Of a stretch of 64,000 nt of DNA, positions 12,456-22,420 are shown piece after piece. How positions within the stretch are numbered: position 1 is the first letter of the stretch; every line of letters starts with the position of its first letter. Where the stretch lies: NCBI GenBank assembly GCA_951213105.1, contig OX578146.1, positions 49,259,275 through 49,323,274 of the forward strand, given 5' to 3'. A program made the position numbers and the translations under genes. The DNA comes from Amaurobius ferox (lineage: Eukaryota > Arthropoda > Arachnida > Araneae > Amaurobiidae). The notes beneath the pieces were generated by a model that was not told the origin of the DNA, made no database searches, and worked only from the letters and a program-made list of their open reading frames with translations.

Positions 12456-12829
12456 AAAATTGCATTGAAGTTGGAAAGCGTTTCATAATCAATGCTTTAT
12501 GCATGATTGATCTTTCTTGTTTTTTATAAAAGACTTGATAATACTCTAGTTGAAAGATTGGGGCAGAAATCGGCCAGACTTTTAGGACAAAAAAAAAATT
12601 TGGGTCCATTTTTGAAAGCGAAAAATAATAATAAAAAAAAATTGTATTTTTTATGGTTAAACCTGTTTTATTTTCTTACATTTTTATTATTGTCAGAATT
12701 CATTTAGAATAAAATTATTAAGATTACTATTTTAATTTAAATTAAAGGATGAAATAAATGGGTCCTTTCATTAAAATTCCAAAGATGTAAATTTAGTTGC
12801 AAATGCATCAAATGCTTCTGAAATGATTA

Positions 12830-13010
12830 CATAAGTACCCAAATCATTATTTAAAAAAATATTTCAGTAAATAGTCCTTCATTTCATTAATAATGTTTGA
12901 AAAAATAGTTTGTATAAAACAGACATAATTACAAAAATTTTCATTGATACAAACAGATTGCAAAAGTGGAATATATTTTCACAATTAAAGGAAACTAGCA
13001 GTATACCCAT
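12830..13010 (+). repeat. Isolated unit of the ~160-bp satellite
   Basis: Contains CATTTCATTAATAATGTTTG, AAAATAGTTT, CATTGATACAAACAGATTGC and TTTTCACAATTAAA, the same order as in the array at 14041-14930. Confidence 0.65.
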
Positions 13011-13280
13011 CTTTCGTAAGGAGTATACAATATAAAGAAACTTAATTCCTGATCATGTGCAAATTCCTATAATACACTAAATGATATTGTTAATCAAAAT
13101 ATTCCATTAAAATATTTAATTTAATGCTCCTAAAAAGAAGTTTAAGAATATCTGTTCTCACTATACAAAATTATCTTTGAGCATATCTAAAGAATAAAAC
13201 ATCCTGGTCCCGTTTGTAAATAAATATACAAAAAATATGAAATTGAACAAATATATGCAAAATAAAAACGTAAAAATTGT

Positions 13281-13690
13281 ATGGGACCTGTACTACTTAT
13301 ATTCGCGAATATTAGAAGATATACCCATGTATGAGTACTGCATCATATAAGATTACACATACTGCATCATATAAGTTTCTAAAACCTTTGCCAAAATAAA
13401 ACAGATGATGTAATAAATTGAAAATATCAATAATCCTGTAATCTTTAAACCTAAAGGCCGTAATTCATTCCCATATATGCCAATATGTGTAAAAATATAT
13501 GTCAATATACCTGTACTACTTATATTCTCATAGATTAGAAGATATACCCTTGCATTTGTAGAAGATTACCAATACTACGTACAATATATGAGTTTCAACA
13601 ATTTTTGCCGAAATAAAACAATGACGTAAAATTAAAAATATCAATAAAAATAATGTTTAAACCTAAAGACCCCAACTGATATAATCCAGT
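13281..13690 (+). repeat. Two-copy tandem repeat, ~223-bp period
   Basis: CCTGTACTACTTATATTC at 13287 and again at 13510 start two diverged copies. Both continue through AGAAGATATACCC, GCCAAAATAAAAC (GCCGAAATAAAAC) and TTTAAACCTAAAG. Confidence 0.65.
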
Positions 13691-14040
13691 CAAAAATGCA
13701 ATACCGGTGAATTTTATTTCATATACATACCTTTATTATTTAAATAGGAAAAGCTTTAATAAAAATCATCTGCTGCATAAACACATTGGATTTAAATCCA
13801 TGGCTAAGTGACATGATATAATTTTCTTCAAATAAATTGGCGCAAAAAATATCGTTTGCATAATGCTATCTGTATGGAAGCTCTAACTGTTCGTTTTTAA
13901 TTATTATTGAAACAACCCCTGGTCTTAGAGACTCGAAACATGGACTAAGTTTTAAGTGGGGCTATTTCAAGGCCATCCACAAAATTTCATTAAATTCGGT
14001 TCAGTTGTTCTACCGTGATGATAACACAGACAGAGAGACA

Positions 14041-14930
14041 GATTTTCAATTTTATTTATATAGATATACTGATGATCACATAAAAATGTAGTTTTTTGCA
14101 ATACTGCTTTCATTAATAATAAGTTTGAAAAATAGCTTTTTAATACACAACACATAATAAATACGAAAATTATAGTCGATGCACACAAATTACAAAAGTG
14201 AAAAATATTTTCACGATTCAACAAAATATACTGAGAATCGTGTAAAAATGTAGTTGTTTGCGATACTGCTGCTAAAAAACTAATCATTTCTACAACTTTT
14301 TTTTTTATACAACATGTAATAATTATGAAAATTTTAGTTGATGCAAATAGATTGCAAAAGTAGAAAATATTTTCACAATAAACGAAATATATCGACGATC
14401 ATGTACAAATTCTGTTTTCAGTGATACTGCTTCAAACTAACCCTTCATTTCATTAATATGTTTGAAAAATAGTTTTTTTATACACAACACGACATAATTA
14501 CGAAAATTATAGTCGATGCAAACAGATTGCAAAAGTGAAAAATAGTTTCACAAATGAAATATACTAGAAATTCACAGTAGTATTGCAAAAACAGTTTGTC
14601 AAGCTGCAAAAAATTCCTTCATTTCATTAATAATACGTTTGAAAAATAGCTTTTATATATACAACACAAATACAGTACAAATACATTACAGATATACAAT
14701 ATACAATACAGTTACAATATACAATACAAATTACAAATGTGGAAAATATTTTTACAATTAAAAAATATATACTGAGGGTCGCATACAAATTTCATTTTTT
14801 TGTGATACTGCTGCAAAAAAGACCGTCATTTCATTTATCATATGTTTGAAAAGTAGTTTATTTCTATAAAACACGAATAATTATAAACATTTCAGCTGAT
14901 ACAAATAGATTGCAAAAATAGGAAAAAGAT
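14041..14930 (+). repeat. Satellite-like tandem array, ~160-bp period
   Basis: About five units. The anchor ATACTGCT falls at 14101, 14263, 14424 and 14815, with a degraded unit near 14590. Each unit contains TTTCATTAATAATA, TTTGAAAAATAG, AACACATAATAA, GTCGATGCAAACAGATTGCAA and AATATTTTCAC. The inverted counterpart is at 40521-40800. No coding potential. Confidence 0.8.
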
Positions 14931-15254
14931 AATCACTGGTTATCTATTTTCTGACACAATAGGAATCGTCGCTTGTGAGTACCAATTCTGCAATTGTAGG
15001 TAAATGAATTTCCTGATGTAAGAATGGAAAAATGCTGATCTCATTGTTCAGCTACGAAGTGCAAAGAATGTGAATTAATATTTTGTTATTTCCAAAGAAT
15101 TTTTATTGCTTTCCGTACTTCCATACTGACTGCATAAATTCCGCATACACTCTGAAATTTCCGGAGTAGTTGACATCTCTGTGCAGGTCATATGAGTTAC
15201 TGAACTTAGCATTTCAAAGCAAAATAACTTCAAAATTATTTAAAAAATGCTTAC

Positions 15255-15366
15255 TTTATAATCAACACCAGATATAATTTTGTCAATTAACAGAAAGCTT
15301 TGACACCAGAAATCTTCATTGGTATATACAAGGGCTTCACATTTTAGAAGAGTTTCGCAAACTAGC
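15255..15366 (-). CDS. MED23: MED23 exon (third or fourth coding exon)
   Basis: Minus-strand exon of 112 bp. Acceptor TTATGTTTATAG precedes 15366 and donor GTAAGC follows 15255. Its first base completes a CGG codon started in the exon at 31085-31209, giving ..PQR|LVCETLL, and it ends in phase 0 after GVDYK. The reading contains RLVCETL, an FW pair, F-LI-KII and GVDYK, matching my memory of MED23 around human residues 100-145 (RLVCESL ... KIIGGVDYKGVRD). MED23 is a tail-module subunit of the nuclear Mediator complex that relays signals from transcription factors to RNA polymerase II. The next exon should begin GVRDLL; I did not find it within 1-15254. Confidence 0.82.
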
Positions 15367-16577
15367 CTATAAACATAAGTAACATCAAAATAATTAGAAT
15401 AAACAATATCATGGATATAATACAATACAAGGGTAGGTTGTGACAGTATGAGTAAAAATAACAACTAACATAAAGCAAAATCTGCTAACAAGTAAACCTA
15501 GGCAGTTGCATAAAAGTGACAAAACAAAAGAAGTATGAATTATTAATTACTTATTTTTCTTTTTATACATTATTTTATAAACAGTTGAGCTCATAAAATT
15601 CAACTGCTTTAAACTTCATAATAACTGGTCATTTAATATAAACAAGCTTGTTATCAGCTAGCTCAGACTGTATTAAGGGCAACATATATATTTGCACAAT
15701 GTTGAGGTGGGGCTCCAAAAATCATGCATATTTTTTAACTTCATGCAAATGATATTGGTGCATGAGATTTTCTCACTCTTTAGAAATTTCTGAAACTAAT
15801 TCCTTCTTTCATTGATTTGCGCCATATCTACATTTGCTAATCAGACATCAACAATATAAACAAAGGAAAGATGTAAAGACCATTGAAATAAAACCTAGTA
15901 TATTAGTATTTAAGGAAAGAGCCTACTGTTAAAAACTGACAATCAATCCTTTTTTACTCATTCAAAATTTCAAAAAATAATTTCTTCCTCTTTCTTTAAG
16001 TTGTGCCAGCTTTCTGATTACTAACAGGACATAGATGATGTAAACAAAGAAAAAATCTCAAATGGTTAATATAAAACCCATTGCTGCATTCACGGATGAG
16101 CCAACTGTAAAAAAAAACTAGTAATTATAAGGTCAAATTGTTTTATGTTTAACTGACTTGGGCTCGCAGGTAAACTACTTATTTCTGACTGGAAAATAAA
16201 AAATAGTCAGTAATTCCCGATAAACCACAAATATCTAATTTTATTGTGACTAAGATGAAAGAAAATTTTATTTTACATCATTTAAATGTAGAAAATTAAA
16301 AATAAGAGAGAAATTGCTTATAATGAAATTTCAAGACAAAAATTACTTAATAAATTAAAAATGATTATTTAGTTGGTAATGCAAAATAAAACTTTATAAA
16401 AGCTAAAGATAACAGACAAATTGTTAAGATCCCAGTTACCAAAGGATTGCGGAATAAATATCAAGAATGGAAAAAGAAAATTACTGATAAGAAAATAGCA
16501 GAAAAAAAGCAGAAAAAAACTTGCAATTAGCAAAAATATTAACAACATAACTTATCTAAGTTAACCACAAATAACAG
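15367..16577. other. Intron sequence without recognised element
   Basis: AT-rich part of the 15.7 kb intron between the exons at 31085-31209 and 15255-15366. No further exon or TE signature. Confidence 0.45.
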
Positions 16578-16765
16578 TACAGTAGAACCCCGCTTAACCG
16601 GCTTCAATTTGATCTGTAAAAGTTAAAAATTATTCTCCTTTTAAAAATAGCTCCTTCCAATAACGGGAGCTGTTTTATCACGTGATATGCAGGTGTTCAC
16701 TGTTTCTTGTGAATCTATTTTTAGAAAGTTTTTTGAGGTAGGAAACTTCACCCTTTTAGGGGACG

Positions 16766-16788
16766 GGGGGGGGGGGGGGGGGGGGGGG
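16766..16788 (+). repeat. Poly-G tract (24 nt including 16765)
   Basis: Uninterrupted G homopolymer inside the 5' non-coding part of the Tigger element, the longest of seven such tracts in the window. Confidence 0.9.
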
Positions 16789-17420
16789 CCTTCGCTTGTG
16801 TGATTGGATATTTTAAAAGGGGAACAAATTCCATAGTGTAGGTGGTTTAAGAGTGATATTTTTCCTGTAGTTTTTATTTTACTGAGTCACTTAAGGCACG
16901 AAAAAATATGCATGTGTTGTTTTAGTTACATTAGTTGTAGAGGTAACATTGTTGAAGAGGGAAAATATCTAGTGAAGCAAGTAAGAGAAAGCGTGTTGTG
17001 GTATCGATGGAAAAAATAATCAATGCTATAAAAAGAATAGACAGAGGTGAAAATTTAAAGACAATTATTAAAGATTTTGGTGTCGGAGAAAGTAGTGTCA
17101 GCGATTGGAAGAGGAAATGGAATGAGAGAGGCATTTTGTAGCCGATTAACGTCAAAGAATGGACTGGAGTCACGTTTAATATTGAAGAAGCCTAATTTAG
17201 AAAATTTGGACGAGGCATTACTGTTTTGGTTTAACCAAGAAAGAGAGAAAGGAACACCCATCAGCAATCCATTTTAAAAGAAAAGACATTAATTCGACAT
17301 AAAAAAATTGGAGGAGATCAAGAATTTGTCACTAGTGAAGTTGGCTAAGCAGATGGAAAAGGGGCATTGTATCCATCAGCTCACCATTTCTGGTGAAAAA
17401 TTGTCTGCTGACCCAAAGGG

Positions 17421-17695
17421 TTGCTGTTGTTGAGATCCAGATCGTCCGACCTACCAGAAAGGTGTAAGGTAACTGTTTGGACGGCTGGGAAGTGCCACGC
17501 AATTTAGATCGGAACCCAGTGGGGGAGGCATCCACAGGGACCGTACCCTTCTTTCCCTACCACCAACCTCTCGGAGGGACTTACGGACCCACATGTTTAA
17601 CATGATCGTACTCCGTGTGAACACGGCGGCAGTTTTGGCAGTGACAAGAATCGAGTGCAATACTGGAGAGCTAACCACTGGGTTACCGCGCCCAT
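17421..17695 (-). mobile_element. tRNA-derived SINE with AAC tail (copy A, internal deletion)
   Basis: Minus-strand copy of the SINE seen complete at 63448-63740. It has the (GTT)n tail complement at its left, CGTCCGACCTACCAGAAAGG, and head GGGCGCGGTAACCCAGTGG at its right. The B box is deleted. Flanked by TGACCCAAAGGG (17409-17420) and TGACCCAGAGGG (17696-17707), an 11/12 target duplication. It interrupts the Tigger transposase after GEKLSADP. Confidence 0.8.
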
Positions 17696-17707
17696 TGACC
17701 CAGAGGG

Positions 17708-17840
17708 TTGTTGTTGTTGAAACTCAGACCGTCCGATCTACCAGAAAGGTGTAAGGTAACTGTTTGGATGGTCGGGAAGTGCCACCCAATTTAGACCGTA
17801 ACCCAGTGGGGGAGGCATCCACAGGGACCATACCCTCCTT
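17708..17840 (-). mobile_element. SINE (copy B, 5'-truncated)
   Basis: Begins TTGTTGTTGTTGAAACTCAG directly after the target duplication of copy A and carries the 3' half of the SINE to CACAGGGACCATACCCTCC. The Tigger DDE domain resumes immediately after it. Confidence 0.8.
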
Positions 17841-18727
17841 GTAAATTGTTTTCAAACGAAACTAAAAGAAATTATCGCTGAAGAAAGCTTAACAGCAGAA
17901 AAGTTATACAACATTGATGAAACTGGTCTGTACTATAGAATGCTTCTTTCCAAAACTTTAGTATCTAAAACAAAAGCAGCTGCCCCCCGGATATAAAAAA
18001 AATAAAGATAGGGTAACTTTATCTTTGTGTAACAATTCTACTGGCACACATAAGTTACCAATTATGCTTATAGGAAAGTTAAGGCTGTCAAGGGCATTTA
18101 AAAACGATAATATGGCTTCTCTTCGAGTTTATTATCAAACTCAAAAATCCACTTAGATGAACTTTTTCCTCTTTACAGAATGGTTCAAATCACAGTTTGT
18201 TCTTGCAGTTGAAAACATTTGGAATAAAAATGGTTGTCCTTAAAGGCAATCTTGCTTCTAGATAATGCTCCGTCACATCTAAATAAAGAAGAACTTAAGG
18301 TGGGAAATATAAAAGCAGTTTTTTTCCCACCTAACATTACGTCACTTGTTCAATCGATGGATCAAGGTGTAATTGAATCTCTTAAATGAAGATACCGTCG
18401 TAAGCTACTGGTAGCATTATAAAATGAAGATATTAATGTCAACCTTATTGACTCAATAAAGGCTATCAATATTAAAGTTGTGGCGTACTTGGTTGCCTCA
18501 GCATGGTCAGAAATGCCCGCTTCAACTTAGAGAAAGTGTGGTGGAAGCTAATGGCTCTTATATAACAAGAAACAAAAGAAAAGGAATTATCTGAAGTGAT
18601 TGACGAAATGTCATCAACAGAATTCTCCGCATTAAACTTCGCCAATTCTTTTGAAGCTGTTCAAGGCTGTAGTGATATTATAGAAGTAGATGTCATCGAA
18701 GAGTGGTTTAAAATTGATAAGTTTTGG

Positions 18728-19718
18728 AAACTTGGTTTTGTTTACGTCGCGATTCTCGTTTCGCGAGAGCGTGACGTCATTATCCTGAATGATTTTTCTG
18801 TTCTCGTGAACGAATCGCGATGTAAACAAACTGGGCTTATCATGTAAATCACCTTCTCGCCGCTCACGCATCCTGCTTTGCATATCCAGAGGGCGTTGCC
18901 GGCAACGATTGTGTTCCAGAACACACCCATCGTCGGATATAAATGCTGGACACATTTTTGGTTTAAGCAGATCGCAGATCGATCAACTTTCAGACAGATT
19001 GTTGGTTGGATCGATGTACGGATCGGTGTATTGATCGTATGGATCGTTAGATCGATGTTAAGACGGATCGACATAGAGTCTTGTTCGAAGTTGTCGTATG
19101 TATTGATAATGTTTATCGTTGACACGGATGTTTGATCCAAGTAATGGTGGATCTTAAGTTTTTATGGTTCTCAGTCAAGGAGACCATGTTGTTCCATGTT
19201 GCGGACTTTATGCAATGTTAATCCGTGAAGTTTAAAGTTTTAGCCGTAGCGTGTGACCAGCTATTGGTGGCATCGGGAAATGCACGAAGTTATGTAAGTC
19301 TAAAAAGTTTTTTGTTCTACTTACCCGTGTATTTCAAGGATTGCTTAAACCTAGGATGTGTCTGAGCGTGGAACTATAACTGAAATCTTACGATTGAGCT
19401 TGAGAGCTCAAATATTTGTACATAGTATGCTTGCTTTGTGTTACAATGCCAGAAATATCTTGTAAGCAAACGCAATGGATTCGCTTCTTAATAAAAAGTG
19501 ATTTGAATTAAATTGGAACTGCTTTTTTCAACACCTCTGCAATTAGTTTGTATTTGTTTACAACTGCCATTGACGTTGTTACTACTGCAACTCTGCTTAA
19601 ATACCAGCGAAGTTGTTCAACTGAAATTTTTAATTTGCTCTTGCAGCTTATTAACTTCAACATTCTAATTTGTTTATATTAGAACATTATGTACCTAGTA
19701 TTATTATTTATCACCAGC
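18728..19718. mobile_element. LTR-like insertion in the Tigger transposase (possible solo LTR)
   Basis: About 990 bp separate EEWFKIDK from NDLGVEMLSDE of the same transposase, so this is inserted DNA. It has GC-rich CTCG/GATCGAT blocks, a TATA-like GGATATAAATGC (18937) and AATAAAAAG (19490), the layout of an LTR promoter and poly(A) signal, and no gag/pol frame. I could not fix clean TG...CA ends or a target duplication, so it may be a solo LTR plus a second fragment (19530-19718). Confidence 0.4.
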
Positions 19719-20300
19719 AATAATGACTTGGGCGTCGAAATGTTATCTGACGAAGGACATCATTGAGACTATCATTGATGCGCCTCAAGATGTCGCAGAA
19801 GATTCGGATGATACAGATTCACCAACAGACTCACGAGTTTCCCATACCGATGGAATTAATGCTTTAGTAGTGGCTCTTCGTTATGTTGAACAACAATCAA
19901 CCTCCACATCAATTAATGTAAAGTTGATAACGAAATGAAGGGACTTCACAGCCAAAAATCAGCATTCAAGTTTTAAAAAAAAAAAAGTAACCGATTTCTT
20001 TAAAGAATAGTAACACAATTGTATGTACACTAGTACAGTACTTATGTTTAATTTTCTTGATGTAGTCTGTTAAATATAATTTTTAATAGTAGAACAGTAC
20101 ATACAATAATTATTTTTGCCTTAATTTGTTTAAATACATTTATAATGCACAATTTTCCTTATAACATAGGGTATCTAACATAGCTATAAGAGGAATGCTA
20201 TGGATTTAACATTTTTTAAATCACTACCATTTAACCGGATTTTCTCTTAACCGGCTTATTCTTGGTCCCAATTAAGCCTGTTAAGCGTGATATTACTGTA

Positions 20301-20790
20301 TTTATAAAATGAATAAAGGTTCTTTAAAAATGAGTGACAGTAATGTTAAAAAATAAGAAAATACATAAATTCAAAACTAATCTGTAATTCAAGATTTAAA
20401 AAAAAAAAAAACTTGAAAAATGACTAAATTTTTCATGTTCATTGCAAAACAATTACCAAAGATTTTTTTTAATTAATATGAACTGATAATTGCTTAAAGA
20501 ACCTGAAAATTTTAAAAATTCTGAAAACGTATAGAAATAATATGGAACAAATTCAGAAAATGTTAAAAATTACCAAAATCTAAAAGTTAACTAAAAACTA
20601 AACTAGAATTAAAATAGTAGCAAAATTTCAAAAATTTTAAAGTAAAGAAAAAATAGAAAATATCCAAAATAAGAAAGTGAAAAATGAAATAAACGAAAGC
20701 ATTTTTAATAGTAAGGATTGCAACAAAAAATAAATTTTGGTCATAAATTTATCCTAAAATAAAAGTGACTATCCTATATGTTTGACAAAA
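20301..20790. other. A-rich intron sequence
   Basis: A- and T-runs only; no exon or element recognised. Confidence 0.4.
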
Positions 20791-21013
20791 GCTTACATAC
20801 CTTCCTTAAAGAAGGCATATAGTTAGATGAAAATAGTTGTTTTGAGGGTATTATATGCGACGATGTTAAAACAAACTGCTGTTTTGGCAGTTCATTCTTA
20901 GCAGTTGTTAAATGTGTAATTGTTTTACCTGTTCTTTTGGTCTAAAGAAGTGGGCTTATAAAGCTCTCAAAACAACTGACATATGCTTGCTTTCTTCAAG
21001 GAAGTCATATAAG
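20791..21013. mobile_element. MITE-like inverted repeat (~220 bp)
   Basis: Arms of about 60 bp, CATACCTTCCTTAAAGAAGG...GTTGTTTTGAGGG (20797-20862) and, inverted, CTCAAAACAAC...CTTTCTTCAAGGAAG (20964-21005), surround ~100 bp. No coding capacity. The arms are diverged; terminal bases and target duplication are not clear. Confidence 0.55.
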
Positions 21014-22193
21014 TTGCCGTCTTACAAGCAGTTCAATTTATTGTAATCCTGTATGTTTATTTACATATAAGCCTATTTTGTCTTATTATCTACAACTAAT
21101 ACTTTTCACTTTTAAGATGGATTTTCACATACGATGGACAGTCTGTGATTTAGAGTTTTAGCAACTGAGAAAGAGAACAAGTTAAACATTCCTTAAGGAA
21201 TAACTGAAACTCAATTGTAGCTTCAATGAATTCTACAGTTGAATGTTCTTTTAATGTTGATAATCATAATGTAAATAAACGAGACCACCTTATTGTTTTT
21301 TATAACAGATTAGTAATAACATAAATTAGTATTTCCCAGTTCAAAGAGAATTAGTCACAAATTGCAAAATGTAAAAATAATTTTATACAATTAGAAGTTA
21401 TTTTAAATCTTTGTAATCTTTAATATAGTGCAACCTCAAAAATATGGACGTTTTTCTATTTTTCCAATATTTTTTCTTCTTTTTCATGTTTTCAATAGAA
21501 GTCATAAATTCCCAAACTTAAATTAAAATTAAAATAATTTAAGTTTATGTATTTAAACAAGGAAACAAAGATAAAATTTTGGTAATATCGTCCAGCTTTA
21601 GAAAACTCAATCTAAACATAAACATTCATCAAACACATAAAATGAATAAGTAAAGTTAACAACATAAAAAAAAAAAATCTACCTCAGACTAAATAAATAT
21701 TGCCTATTTCAACTTGTGTATTTAAACAAAGAATAAAAAGCAAAATTTTGGTTTACATTATAAACATTGTCATACTGTAGAAAATACACTGCTATCATAA
21801 ACATTTGTCCCACAGGTAGTAAGAAGTAATCCAGTAGGTATAGAATCCCAAAACTAGTAACATAAACAATCTACTAAACAAAATAATTATTGCCCATTTT
21901 GAGAATAGGTACTTAAAATAATTACTGGTTGCTGTAAAACATTGATAAGAAATCAGTGCTAAATCAGCATAATTTACCATTTGGTGGCCATTATGGCTAT
22001 GGATCGGAAATCTGTAAAAACATCAGTCTGGAGGATTCCGGATAATCCGTCTGCATTAAATAATGTATTTTAATTAGCTAACTTAACCATTTGTAAATAT
22101 TTTTACCAAAAATAGTGTATTTAGTTAATACTAAGTTTGATTTTTATTGAACTCATCACTATTAACATAAAAAAGGAACAAATACATTAGTGT
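21014..22193. other. Intron sequence without recognised element
   Basis: AT-rich. A short piece with AAAGCAAAATTTTGGT recurs loosely (21560, 21735). Nothing else supported. Confidence 0.4.
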
Positions 22194-22420
22194 TTAACCC
22201 TTTCGCGACGATCGGCACGCCCACGTGCCAGATGCGAACTTGCATTCAAGGACGAACGGCACTCACTCGGGCCAGAGGAAATTTTACCACAAGCGGATAG
22301 TGGCACCTATAAGTGCCACCACGCGGAACGTTTTAATTTGTGTACTAAATGGCGTTACTTGTCCATGGAACTAACTTCAATGTATTTTGCAGAGGCATGA
22401 CCTTGGCAGAAGAGGATCGA
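22194..22420 (+). mobile_element. TTAA-ended MITE, second copy
   Basis: Starts TTAACCCTTTCGCGACGATC and matches 8882-9192 in inverted orientation without the 59-bp insert, so it shows the empty site of that insertion (ACGCGGAACGTTTTAATTTG). Confidence 0.6.

Larger units (their letters stand above)
16965..19938 (+). pseudogene. Tigger/jerky-like transposase, broken by stops and insertions
   Basis: Pieces in order: CENP-B-type HTH (16968-17140: SKRKRVV, AIKRIDRGENLKTIIKDFGV, ESSVSDWKRK); second HTH (17141-17275: ESRLILKKPNLENLDEALLF, GTPISNPF; then 17365-17415 HQLTISGEKLSADP); DDE domain after two SINEs (17850-18090: YNIDETGLYYRML, SKTLVSKTKAAAP, GTHKLPIMLIGK; 18250-18390: LLDNAPSH, FFPPNITSLVQSMDQGVIES); C-terminal part (18580-18720) and, after an LTR-like insert, 19721-19900 (NDLGVEMLSDE, ALRYVEQQ). 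D of NIDETG and D of LLDNAPSH are kept. At least five stops or frameshifts make it non-functional. The transposase would have cut and pasted this element in the nucleus. Confidence 0.85.
16578..20300 (+). mobile_element. Tigger/pogo-like DNA transposon (jerky-type), disrupted
   Basis: Terminal inverted repeats: TACAGTAGAACCCCGCTTAA at 16578 and, on the minus strand from 20300, TACAGTAATATCACGCTTAA, about 20 of 25 bases matching. The outer TA fits the Tc1/mariner superfamily target. It spans 3.7 kb but holds about 0.4 kb of SINE and about 1 kb of LTR-like insert, so the original was ~2.3 kb, typical of Tigger. It lies inside the 15.7 kb MED23 intron on the opposite strand. Confidence 0.85.

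Noticed and set aside
17695..17707. A possible dimeric SINE at 17421-17840
   Set aside because: The two parts are separated by a target-duplication-like 12-mer also found at the left edge, so two separate insertions explain it better.
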